64,000 nt of DNA from Phnomibacter ginsenosidimutans (GTDB lineage Bacteria; Bacteroidota; Bacteroidia; Chitinophagales; Chitinophagaceae): the NCBI RefSeq assembly GCF_009740285.1, contig NZ_CP046566.1:922501-986500 (forward strand). The letters run 5' to 3'. A program made the translations under genes and the position numbers. Numbering within the stretch: position 1 is the stretch's first letter; every line of letters starts with the position of its first letter. The notes below the pieces were generated by a model. The model was not told the DNA's origin. It saw only the letters and a program-made list of their open reading frames with translations, and did no database searches. Shown in pieces: positions 48,367 through 56,935 of the stretch.

Positions 48367-50262
48367 TTAAGATATATGAAAAGAAACGCTGCCCGAAGTA
48401 TGGTAGGCTTCTTGGTATTTTTTGAATAATGATTGCCACGATTGTATTTGTTCTGGCTTGATTTTTTCGCCTTGAATATTCCGTGGGTTATATATTGTTA
48501 TTTCCGCATTGCTAAGCGCTGCAATCTTTACCATATCTCCCCAAGTAAATATTTTTGGTATATGCACTGCCATGGAGAAATAGTTAGTGTATTTGGTATT
48601 TGCATGATGAGCATAAGTTATAGGTGCATTATATAGATACAAGTGCATTCTCTTTTTTGTAATTGCAGCAAATGCAAGTGCAGCAATTGCTGCCTCCTTA
48701 TGTGCATGTATTACCAATTCATGTTCTGCTTTAGTGTGCTCAATATCATTGATGAACTGGTTTATTTGCTGCACCCATACGCCTTGTACCGTTTTGCCAA
48801 GCCATAATAAAGACCGTGACAGTGTATGAAAAGGCACCATTTGATCATCAAAATAAAATGCAGTTGGCGCTTTGTGTATATCTGTACCCCAAAGTGGAAT
48901 AGTATGGTGCGGAATGTCTGGCGTTATGTCAGCACTACTCGTACTAGTATTTATAAGCACTAATACGTGTTTATTGTTTTCCTGTACTCTCTTCAATTGA
49001 TTGGTTGAGAAAATAATTTTAGGATCTACACCTATTAATTTACTTAGCAGTGTTCTTTCTTCAGTTGCATTTTCTGTGTGTGTAGGATTGTATTCTGTAC
49101 TTAAAGAAAGAAGATATTCAGGTTGAGTTATTACAGATGGGCTTCTTACAATATCTGAAAATGTTAGCAGTTGTTCTACTGGCAATGAGGTTGGGTATCC
49201 ATGGGTTTGAGGGAAATTGACGCTTTCTTTTAATTGTGAGATAAACCACTGTACCATTGCTACTTGCATGGATTGAGAAAATTCATGCTCATTATTAAAT
49301 ATTTGTACATGAAACTTCTCTGATGCCTTATATAGCTTAAATATTTTGCCAGTATTTTTTACAGTACGAAGCATTTCAGTAGGGCTAAATGCACTATGTT
49401 TTTCTTGCAGGGCACTGCATACACTTAATGCTCTTGGTGCAATCAAACCTAACACTTGTGATTCTTCAGCAATCATTAATCCTTCTGGCAGTAATTCACA
49501 CACACAATTATGCGCCATAATGTATGCTTCAAATGTGCCAACGCTAACAACGGGCATACAAGCTTTTATTCGTTCGTCTATCGCTGCAAGCCACATGGCC
49601 TGATTGCCTCCTCCACTTTCTCCGGTAGCTCCTATCAGGTGGGGGTTTACCATAGGCAAGCTACACAACAAGTCTACACATCTTATATTTTCAGTAACCT
49701 GAACGCCAAGAAGGGACTTGCCAAAATTTAAAAGAGCAGCCCCCATATTACCTCCATGATAATCTGAATGGTTGTGTATTTCAGAACGTTCACCGGATCC
49801 AAACGCATCCATACAAATACACACAAATCCATTTTGTGCCAGTAGGTGAGCTCTTTCTTGCACCGACTTTGCTCTTCTGGCATGTTCTATGTGGCCATGT
49901 GTGTTTACTATAGCAGGATAGGGGCCTTCACCTTTGGGTATATAAATGGAGGCTGTACTATATACCCCAGGCATAGTTTGAAAGTAAATACTTTGAACAT
50001 TATACTGTGGAAACGATATTGAATTTGTTACATGTATACTAAGCGGAAGATTGGGATAAAACTCAATCCCCGCTTTTTCTATAATGGATACAGTAATCTT
50101 TTTTCTCTTTACTTCCCATTCAGATAATGTAGCTGGCTCCTTATGGCTGTTGAATAACCTTCTTGCTTCTTTACGTAACTCAATAGCTATAGCATCTTCA
50201 TCTTTACTTTCTGACTGGCATTCTGGTGCTGCCTTCAAAACACTAATATCTTTATACTTCAT
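48367..50262 (-). CDS. Large alpha/beta-hydrolase, acetylxylan-esterase-like
   Basis: A protein of 631 residues with no signal peptide, so probably cytosolic. The N-terminal alpha/beta-hydrolase domain (about 90-350) has YPAIVNTHGHIEHARRAKSV, the nucleophile Ser216 in GATGESGGGNQAMWLA, and a candidate His in IFNNEHEFSQSM. The C-terminal half (about 400-600) looks like a second, degenerate hydrolase domain in which the usual small-residue nucleophile elbow is replaced by VIHAHKEAAIAALAFAAITK. This resembles large carbohydrate-esterase-like proteins of Bacteroidota. Substrate unknown; deacylation of a modified sugar is a reasonable guess from the operon. Confidence 0.78.
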   Translation of the reverse strand: MKYKDISVLKAAPECQSESKDEDAIAIELRKEARRLFNSHKEPATLSEWEVKRKKITVSIIEKAGIEFYPNLPLSIHVTNSISFPQYNVQSIYFQTMPGVYSTASIYIPKGEGPYPAIVNTHGHIEHARRAKSVQERAHLLAQNGFVCICMDAFGSGERSEIHNHSDYHGGNMGAALLNFGKSLLGVQVTENIRCVDLLCSLPMVNPHLIGATGESGGGNQAMWLAAIDERIKACMPVVSVGTFEAYIMAHNCVCELLPEGLMIAEESQVLGLIAPRALSVCSALQEKHSAFSPTEMLRTVKNTGKIFKLYKASEKFHVQIFNNEHEFSQSMQVAMVQWFISQLKESVNFPQTHGYPTSLPVEQLLTFSDIVRSPSVITQPEYLLSLSTEYNPTHTENATEERTLLSKLIGVDPKIIFSTNQLKRVQENNKHVLVLINTSTSSADITPDIPHHTIPLWGTDIHKAPTAFYFDDQMVPFHTLSRSLLWLGKTVQGVWVQQINQFINDIEHTKAEHELVIHAHKEAAIAALAFAAITKKRMHLYLYNAPITYAHHANTKYTNYFSMAVHIPKIFTWGDMVKIAALSNAEITIYNPRNIQGEKIKPEQIQSWQSLFKKYQEAYHTSGSVSFHIS

Positions 50263-50269
50263 AAAACTG

Positions 50270-51563
50270 CTATGAAAGTGTGAGTGCTTTTTGTTGACCT
50301 GCTTTGTGCCCTTTGATGGAATAAAAGAGGATATATAAATAAGCAGGCATTACACATAAAAAAAATGCCAATTTGTATCCGATGCCAGGAATGCTTTTCA
50401 GTTCTCCAAATACTAATGGAATGATTGCACCGCCTGCTATACCCATTATCAGCAATGCTGCTCCTGTTTTTGTATGTCTTCCTAGTTTGGCAATGGCAAG
50501 CGGGAAAATTGCAGGCCACATAAGTGCATTTGCAAGCCCTAACAGGGCTATCATTATAATAGCAGGGTAGCCATGACTAAAATAGATGCCGATACTTAAT
50601 GTTATACCTAATAATGCAGAAATCTTAAGTGCTATTTGTTGTGTTATGTACTTTGGTATACATATTATTCCAGCCACATACCCAAGTAGCATAGAAGAAA
50701 GTGTAAGTGAGGTAAAATACTTGCTGCTCTGTAAAGGAATTCCCATAGCGTTTCCATAAATTCCTATGGCATCACCAGCCATTACCTCAGCCCCTACGTA
50801 TAGAAAGATGCATAGTACACCAAGCCATAAATGGGGAAATGAAAATATTGTTTTTTTTTTCTTCAATATCTGTTGATTCTATAATCTCTTCTTTTATTTC
50901 AGGCAATGCTGATTTGTATAAAAAAAATGCCAATAGCAATAAGACCAAAGCCATTATAATATACGGAGTGATAATCCTGTTTGCCAATTCTGAGAGTAAC
51001 AACTCTTTGGACTCTGGAGATAAGTTGGCGGCTATCTTCTCTTGCGTTGCATTTATATTGCCTAATAAAATAGAGCTCAATATAAGAGGGCTTAAAGCAC
51101 CTGCTACTTTATTACTAATACCCATCATACTTATTCTTTTTGCCGCACTTTCAATGGGGCCAAGAATACTGATGTATGGATTCGAGGCTGTTTGTAGTAA
51201 TGCCAAACCACCACCTTGCAAAAACAAACCGGTAAGAAATAAAGCGAAGCTTCTTTCTTTTGCTGCGGGTATAAAAATTAAAGTGCCTGCTACCATTACC
51301 AGCAATCCCAATGACAAGCCATTTTTATAGCCTATTCTTTTTAATATGGCAGCTGATGGTAGCGCCAAAAAGAAATATGCCATATAAGATGCCGTTACAA
51401 CCAAAAAGGCTTGGGTATCACTTTCTAATTCACAAATAATTTTAAGGAATGGTATCAGGGTTCCGTTAATCCATGTTACAAAACCAAAAATAAAAAAGAG
51501 TATACCAATAGCAACAAGTGCATATGTATTGGATGAATTTTTGGAGGTGGTTTGGCGGGGCAT
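50270..51563 (-). pseudogene. FHS-family (NagP/FucP-like) sugar permease, frameshifted
   Basis: A 12-helix MFS sugar:H+ symporter of the FHS family, which includes fucose, glucose and GlcNAc permeases. The N-terminal half has ILFFIFGFVTWINGTLIPFL, LPSAAILKRIGYKNGLSLGL and LQTASNPYISILGPIESAAK; the C-terminal half has LWLGVLCIFLYVGAEVMAGD and LANALMWPAIFPLAIAKLGR. The frame breaks in a poly-A (coding strand) at 50851-50860: ten A where nine give IEEKKTIFSFPHLW. The corrected product is 430 residues. It starts 2 nt after the upstream gene's stop. With NagA/NagB next door a GlcNAc permease (NagP) is the favoured role. Confidence 0.88.
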
Positions 51564-51564
51564 A

Positions 51565-52434
51565 TTACTTCTGATTGTAATTTATTTTTCGGAAGGCATC
51601 ATTTAGCCATTTAATATTTTGCAGCAAATCAGGTACGTTATTTTCCCAATTCTGTTCATGTTCAATGGTAAGGATGCCTTCGTACTTCTGGTTTTGAAGC
51701 TCTTCAATTATCGCTTGTAAATCGATAACACCTTTTCCTAGCAGCATATTATCGGCTTCAATTACATTGAACGCTGCTACATCTTTAAAATGAACGTCGG
51801 CTATTCGGCCCTTCAATGTTTGTAAGCACTTTACAGGATCCAGGCCCGATCTGGCCCAATGTCCGATATCGGCACAGGCATAAATATGTGAATGATTTTT
51901 CATAGCAGCCAGCACAGAGTCGGGATGATAATATTGAGCCGGCGCAGGATGATTATGTATTGCTATTTTTATATTGAAGACACCAGCTAAACTATCTGCA
52001 TAATCCCAATGTGCAGTGATTGGTTCTGTAACCAGTAGAGGTATTTTCATTTCTTTTGCGAAAGCAAAATGCTGCAACCATTCTTCTCTGCTTTGTGGAT
52101 TGAGCACTCCGTAGGCTTTTATTTGTATCTCTTTTTTTGCGAGAAGTTCCTGCACATATTTTTTAGCTCTTACCGGCATGTATGAGCTAAAACTGTCATT
52201 TGCGGTGTTTCCTATTGGTTGTCCGGATATGGCTTGAATATATCGAATATCGCAGCTGTCAACTTTCTCCAACGCTGTAGTAAAAGAAGCAAGATGAAAA
52301 GTCCAGAGTTGAATGCCAATGCTCAATGGGGTAGTTTGGGGAACAGATTCTTTTGCAGCATTGTTGTTGCAAGAAAATGCAAGTACAGCAAACATGACAA
52401 TGCTGAAAGTATTTCTATACATATTGTTTTTCAT
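51565..52434 (-). CDS. Sugar phosphate isomerase/epimerase-like lipoprotein
   Basis: A TIM-barrel xylose-isomerase-like protein of 289 residues with a lipoprotein signal (lipobox LAFSC), so it acts in the periplasm. The body reads LSIGIQLWTFHLASFTTALE, IKIAIHNHPAPAQYYHPDSV, YACADIGHWARSGLDPVKCL and VHFKDVAAFNV, with the His/Asp/Glu metal-binding pattern (IHNH, DIGHW, HFKD, TIEHEQNW) of the AP endonuclease-2-like fold. Similar periplasmic proteins act with Gfo/Idh or GMC oxidoreductases on keto-sugars, but this one is unassigned. Its start overlaps the Gfo gene stop by one base (TAATG). Confidence 0.86.
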   Translation of the reverse strand: MKNNMYRNTFSIVMFAVLAFSCNNNAAKESVPQTTPLSIGIQLWTFHLASFTTALEKVDSCDIRYIQAISGQPIGNTANDSFSSYMPVRAKKYVQELLAKKEIQIKAYGVLNPQSREEWLQHFAFAKEMKIPLLVTEPITAHWDYADSLAGVFNIKIAIHNHPAPAQYYHPDSVLAAMKNHSHIYACADIGHWARSGLDPVKCLQTLKGRIADVHFKDVAAFNVIEADNMLLGKGVIDLQAIIEELQNQKYEGILTIEHEQNWENNVPDLLQNIKWLNDAFRKINYNQK

Positions 52435-53834
52435 TACACATCTATAGATTGTACGGTATTTGTTTTTCTGCTTTCTTCTGCTTTAAAACCCATTACATGA
52501 CTTTCTATTGAAGCCTCTATGGTAGAAGAAAGCAGGGATGGTTTTTGCTGACTTACTGCTTGAATCCAGTCGTTTACCAAACGGTAATCTCCACCCCCGT
52601 GTCCTTCATTTTTATAATTGGCAACATTTGCTGTTGCTGCGTCTATTGTTTTACTTTCTTTCGTCCTGAAATCATAAATGGTGAACTTATTCATGTCGCC
52701 TTCTATATATCCCATGCTACCCATGATGCGGGTTCTTCTATCTCCCCATGGAGTAAATGCTTCCATGCTAAAACTGGCAGTAACTCCATCTTCAAATTGC
52801 ATATTGGTTACGTAATGATCGCATTGATCATTGTCTACCCGATATACACATTTTCCATAAGGTCCGGTTCGCAAATAATTCATGATGTATTCGCCATGCT
52901 TCGATTTGTCTTCGGGCAAGTCAAAAGCATATTGTCTTTGCCGTTCTTCATAGTATATACGAATGGCTGAATAGGGGCATGTTTTTTCTACAGCACATCC
53001 ATCGGTACAACGGCTTGTGCTTCCTGCAGGCGCATTTTCTTCTTTAAACCACATCAAATTTCCGAAGGCTTGTATATGGGTTGATTTCTTTCCAATCATC
53101 CATTTGATGATGTCAAGATCATGGCATGATTTTGCCAGAATGATCGGTGTACTTTCTTTACTGTTTTTCCAATTGCCCCGTACATAAGAGTGAGCCATGT
53201 GTGTATGTTCAATTGGCTCAAAGTGTTGTATACTCGCCAATTGGCCAATTGCTCCGGATTGTATCAGGTTTCTTAACTGTATAAAATAAGGAGAGTATCT
53301 CAGTACATGGCAAACAGCAACAATGCGGCCTGTTTTTTGGGTAAGGTGCAGTATATCTCTGCATTCTTTTTCGCTGGGTGAAATGGGCTTTTCAAGCAAA
53401 ACATCGTAACCCGCTTTTAATGCAGCCATGCATGGTTCATAATGCAAATTGTCCGGAGTGGATATAATAACAGCGTCTGCAAACTTTGGAATTTTGAACA
53501 CATCTTCCCACGTAGAAAATCGCTTGGCAGCAGGTATGTTGTGTTTTTGGGCGTAATAATCGTTTCTGAAGGGAATTGGTTCTGCTACGCTTACTATATC
53601 CAGATGTTTGGGATAATCAATTGCATAGTCACCATAAATATTTCCTCTTGCACCCGCTCCAATTGTAATTACAGTAACAGGTTTTTTTGGGGTATTATTT
53701 ATTGGTTGAGAACTAAGCTCAAGCTTTTCATATGGGCTCTGTGATTGAGCTTCACTAATAAATGGAAGGGCAGATGCTCCAGCCATTATACTTAGATGCT
53801 TTAAGAGTTTTCTTCTGTTTATTGAATCCGACAT
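52434..53834 (-). CDS. Gfo/Idh/MocA-family oxidoreductase with Tat-type signal (in operon)
   Basis: An NAD(P)-dependent sugar oxidoreductase fold of 466 residues. The N-terminus INRRKLLKHLSIMAGASALP is a twin-arginine signal, so it is probably periplasmic with a tightly held cofactor. The Rossmann motif is VITIGAGARGNIYG; the catalytic EKP is in YDVLLEKPISPSEKECRD. A cysteine-bearing insert (SRCTDGCAVEKTCPYSAIRI) follows the substrate-binding His region (FKEENAPAG). It sits between the GMC oxidoreductase (11 nt) and the isomerase (1-nt overlap). Related proteins oxidise or reduce position 3 of glycosides; that is inference here. Confidence 0.88.
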   Translation of the reverse strand: MSDSINRRKLLKHLSIMAGASALPFISEAQSQSPYEKLELSSQPINNTPKKPVTVITIGAGARGNIYGDYAIDYPKHLDIVSVAEPIPFRNDYYAQKHNIPAAKRFSTWEDVFKIPKFADAVIISTPDNLHYEPCMAALKAGYDVLLEKPISPSEKECRDILHLTQKTGRIVAVCHVLRYSPYFIQLRNLIQSGAIGQLASIQHFEPIEHTHMAHSYVRGNWKNSKESTPIILAKSCHDLDIIKWMIGKKSTHIQAFGNLMWFKEENAPAGSTSRCTDGCAVEKTCPYSAIRIYYEERQRQYAFDLPEDKSKHGEYIMNYLRTGPYGKCVYRVDNDQCDHYVTNMQFEDGVTASFSMEAFTPWGDRRTRIMGSMGYIEGDMNKFTIYDFRTKESKTIDAATANVANYKNEGHGGGDYRLVNDWIQAVSQQKPSLLSSTIEASIESHVMGFKAEESRKTNTVQSIDV

Positions 53835-53845
53835 AGTAGAGGGAG

Positions 53846-55525
53846 TTATAGATTTCCTTTTTTTAATTCAGCTATGGCATGATGTGCAGCCCTCGCTGTA
53901 AATGCCATATAGGTGAGCGAAGGATTTTGGCATGCTGATGAAGTCATAAATGAGCCATCGGTTACAAATACATTCATGGCATCCCATACCTGATTCCATT
54001 TATTCAGCACAGAAGTTTTTGGGTCATTGCCCATTCGGGCTGTTCCCATTTCATGTATTGCTCTGCCTGGTGCTCCTGCTTCATTGTTAGATTTGATATT
54101 TTGAATTTTTAAGGACTGAAGTATATCAATGGCATCTTGTTGCATGTCTTTGCGCATTGCCAGTTCATTTTCTTTTATTTCACAATCAACGGCCAATACA
54201 GGCAAACCCCATTTGTCTTTTTTTGTATGGTCTAATCGTATATGGTTTTCATGATACGGTAGCATTTCGCCAAAAGCGCCAATACCAAACTGCCATTGTC
54301 CTGGTTCGCACAGGATTTCTTTTAAAGATTTACCGATGCTGTATTCTGCAATATCACGGTTCCAGCCTTGCCTGCTGGCACTCCCCTGATAGCCAAAGCC
54401 TCTTATATAGTTTCGTTTATCTCCGAATAAGTTCCTGAATCGAGGAATGTATATTCCATTTGGCCGTCGGCCGAAGTAATATTTGTCTTCGTAGCCTTCT
54501 ACAATTCCCGAAGCGTCAACTCCAACATGATGATCCATTAGGTTGTGTCCTAACTCGCCGCTACTACTGCCTAAACCATCAGGCCAAACGTCCGTAGCAG
54601 AATTCATTAGAATCCATGTGCTGTTTAAAGTAGAGGCATTTAGAAAAATTACTCTTGCTTTAAAATGAATGGTCTTGTTTGTTTGTGCATCAATCACTTC
54701 TACTCCTGTCGCTTTCATGGTATCTTTATCATAAAGCACCCGGGTGACAATACTCCATGTACGTATAGTTAAATTACCTGTAGCTTTTGCAGCAGGAAGT
54801 GTAGAAGACTGTGTACTGAAATATCCGCTAAAAGGACAGCCTAATGCACATTTGTCCCGGTATTGACATTTGTTTCTTCCCGGTAGTTCTTTTGTAAGAT
54901 TTGCTGATCGCCCAATGATGATTTTACGCTGGCCACTAAAGTATTTTTTGATATCAGAAGCAAACTGTTTTTCTACAACATTCATTTGCATAGCCGGCTG
55001 AAATACTCCATCGGGCAATTGAGGTAATTTTTCAATAGAACCGTTGATGCCAGCAAATTTTTCTACATAATCATACCATGGCTGAATGTCTTTGTATCTC
55101 ACAGGCCAATCTATGGCTATGCCATCTTTTACATTCGCTTCAAAATCAATGTCACTTAGTCGATAGCTTTGTCTACCCCACATAATAGATCTGCCACCCA
55201 TCTGATAACTTCTGTACCAATCAAACCGTTTTATTTCTGTATAGGGGCAGTCCTGTTCATCTGGCCAGTAATCCATTATATTTTCATCCATCAAATAATC
55301 ACGGCTCAATACAGGATATTCTGCAATAAGTTTTAGGGTAGGGCGTCCTCTGTGTGGCCAATCCCAGGGTTCTGTATTTGCATTTTTATAATCGGTGAGA
55401 TGTTCAAAGCTGCGACCACGTTCTAATAATAAAACCCTCAACCCACTTTCTGCCAACTCCTTAGCAGCCCATCCGCCGCTTATGCCAGAGCCTACTACAA
55501 TTGCATCAAATACATTTTCTGCCAT
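53846..55525 (-). CDS. GMC-family FAD-dependent sugar oxidoreductase
   Basis: A flavoprotein of 559 residues. The FAD motif is AIVVGSGISGGWAAKELAES with GxGxxG at 12-17, followed by LRVLLLERG; MGGRSIMWGRQSYRLSD and VFVTDGSFMTSSACQNPSLT are further GMC marks. CQYRDKCALGCPF (three cysteines) is in the position of the Fe-S-type cysteines of bacterial FAD-dependent glucose/glucoside dehydrogenases. There is no Tat or Sec signal in this chain. The usual small subunit (gluconate 2-dehydrogenase subunit 3-like) and cytochrome are not adjacent. It heads the operon 139 nt downstream of an operator-like site. Confidence 0.9.
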   Translation of the reverse strand: MAENVFDAIVVGSGISGGWAAKELAESGLRVLLLERGRSFEHLTDYKNANTEPWDWPHRGRPTLKLIAEYPVLSRDYLMDENIMDYWPDEQDCPYTEIKRFDWYRSYQMGGRSIMWGRQSYRLSDIDFEANVKDGIAIDWPVRYKDIQPWYDYVEKFAGINGSIEKLPQLPDGVFQPAMQMNVVEKQFASDIKKYFSGQRKIIIGRSANLTKELPGRNKCQYRDKCALGCPFSGYFSTQSSTLPAAKATGNLTIRTWSIVTRVLYDKDTMKATGVEVIDAQTNKTIHFKARVIFLNASTLNSTWILMNSATDVWPDGLGSSSGELGHNLMDHHVGVDASGIVEGYEDKYYFGRRPNGIYIPRFRNLFGDKRNYIRGFGYQGSASRQGWNRDIAEYSIGKSLKEILCEPGQWQFGIGAFGEMLPYHENHIRLDHTKKDKWGLPVLAVDCEIKENELAMRKDMQQDAIDILQSLKIQNIKSNNEAGAPGRAIHEMGTARMGNDPKTSVLNKWNQVWDAMNVFVTDGSFMTSSACQNPSLTYMAFTARAAHHAIAELKKGNL

Positions 55526-55552
55526 AGCAAACTATCTTACATCATTGAATGA

Positions 55553-55598
55553 AATCGGCTGAAAAATCAATAAAACAGTAAATAGCAGCAAGCCGATT
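55553..55598 (-). promoter_or_regulatory. Stem-loop in the leader of the GMC operon
   Basis: AATCGGCT and AGCCGATT are perfect complements 30 nt apart, followed by a second inverted pair (AATCAAT and ATTGATT at 55602-55621). They could fold in the operon's 5' leader; role unknown. Confidence 0.35.
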
Positions 55599-55663
55599 CA
55601 TAATCAATGAAATGATTGATTAATTTTACCGTTTAAATTTAGGTAAGTATCACTCTCAATACT

Positions 55664-55681
55664 TGATATAACGTTTTAGTA
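55664..55681. promoter_or_regulatory. LacI-type operator-like site 1 (GMC operon)
   Basis: TGATATAACGTTTTAGTA, centred on CG. It shares the core AACGTTTTA with the sites at 58375 and 59768 and is partly palindromic (right half GTTTTAGTA; the ideal left half is TACTA.AAC). It lies in front of the seven-gene operon. Confidence 0.65.
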
Positions 55682-55773
55682 TTCTTGGAGGGGAAAGAAA
55701 TAATGATTTATAAAAAGAAGCAGATTTGTAAGTTCATGAAGCTGAAACATATGTTGCTTCGTGTAAAATGGCT

Positions 55774-56790
55774 TTATGGTTTAAGTAGTTTTAAGTGAGA
55801 GTCGAGAATTATTTTGTAGTAAGGACTTGGCGATTCTGCTGCTATTTGTTTTGTATTCATAATGTCCAGCAAGATTTCCATTCCTTTTTGACCTTGTAAA
55901 TAGGGATATTGTTCAACAGAGGCTGCTGGCCTGAAAATAGAATGAGCAGTCATGGGAAGGTTAGCGAAACTTACAACAGTAATTTGTTTGTCTTTTTTTG
56001 TGCTCATCAGATATTCAATAATCTCCATTGCGGCATTATCATGAAAGGCTACGATGGCAGTTGGTTTTCGCTTATGATTCAGCAATGCTTTTACTGCTTC
56101 CTGTATTTCATCTCTTGATAAATCGCAATTTATCACAAGTGAAGTGTCGTATTTTAGTCTGTGTTTCTCTAATGCTTTCCGATAACCATCAAGGCGTTCT
56201 TTGCTGGCAAAAAATTTTTCCGGGCCGTTTACCATGCCAATAACACGGTGTTTTTTTTGAAGTAAATAACTTACCGCCTGTATGGTGCCAGATACCATAT
56301 TGCAAGCTACATAGTGTATTTCTTTCATGTCCGGAATTCTGTCTACAAAAACCATGGGTATGGTTTCTTTGTATTTTGCCAGGCGGTCATAATTTGTAGT
56401 GTCTTTGGATATTGATATCAGAATTCCATCAACACGATGCTTTTTCATGCTTTCTAACAACATCAATTCTCTTTCTGGATCTTCATTTGACTGGCCCAGT
56501 AGTACTACGTAATTATTTTTTATGGCTACATCTTCAATGCCACAAATAACCTGAGGAAAGAAGGTTTCGGAAAGATGGGGTAATATGACACCAATTGTAT
56601 GTGTTTTGCCGCTTTGTAAAAATATGGCTGTTTGGTTTGGCTGATAGTTAAGCTCTTCTGCCATTTTCTTTACCTGCATCTTTGTACGAAGACCAATGCT
56701 TTTATCATCATGCAGGGCTTTTGAAACAGCAGAAACAGAAATATTCAATCGTTTGGCTATTTCTTTAATAGTGATTGGTTTCTTTTCCAT
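55774..56790 (-). CDS. LacI-family transcriptional regulator
   Basis: A DNA-binding repressor of 338 residues from ATG 56790 (MEKKPITIKEIAKRLNISVS); in-frame ATGs at 56829 and 56817 would add a lysine-rich leader. The HTH (ITIKEIAKRLNISVSAVSKA, then LHDDKS) covers about 5-26 and the hinge helix YQPNQTAIFLQSGKT lies near 50-60. The periplasmic-binding-type sensor domain starts IGVILPHLSETFFPQVICGI and has VDGILISISKD, FVDRIPDM and the C-terminal PAASVEQYPYLQGQKGMEIL. It lies among its probable targets, and three similar operator-like sites occur around it. Confidence 0.93.
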   Translation of the reverse strand: MEKKPITIKEIAKRLNISVSAVSKALHDDKSIGLRTKMQVKKMAEELNYQPNQTAIFLQSGKTHTIGVILPHLSETFFPQVICGIEDVAIKNNYVVLLGQSNEDPERELMLLESMKKHRVDGILISISKDTTNYDRLAKYKETIPMVFVDRIPDMKEIHYVACNMVSGTIQAVSYLLQKKHRVIGMVNGPEKFFASKERLDGYRKALEKHRLKYDTSLVINCDLSRDEIQEAVKALLNHKRKPTAIVAFHDNAAMEIIEYLMSTKKDKQITVVSFANLPMTAHSIFRPAASVEQYPYLQGQKGMEILLDIMNTKQIAAESPSPYYKIILDSHLKLLKP

Positions 56791-56853
56791 CCGGTCTTTC
56801 TTTTTATTGGCTTTCATAAATTTCTGCACTTGTTTGAAATGTGAGTGTATTGA

Positions 56854-56867
56854 ATGTTTCCAAACAT
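56854..56867. promoter_or_regulatory. Short palindrome upstream of the LacI-type gene
   Basis: ATGTTTCCAAACAT, a perfect 6-2-6 inverted repeat upstream of the regulator's start. It differs from the three operator-like sites and could be an autoregulatory site. Confidence 0.3.
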
Positions 56868-56879
56868 GCTTAAAAGTAA

Positions 56880-56909
56880 AAAGTTATAGTATAGACATAC
56901 CATAACTTT
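56880..56909 (-). terminator. Terminator after the second Gfo/Idh gene
   Basis: On the minus strand the stem AAGTTATGGTAT / ATACTATAACTT (one mismatch) is followed by TTTTACTTTT, between the Gfo gene and the LacI-type gene. Confidence 0.6.
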
Positions 56910-56935
56910 ATTTGCTTGCTTATGAAACGATGCTG

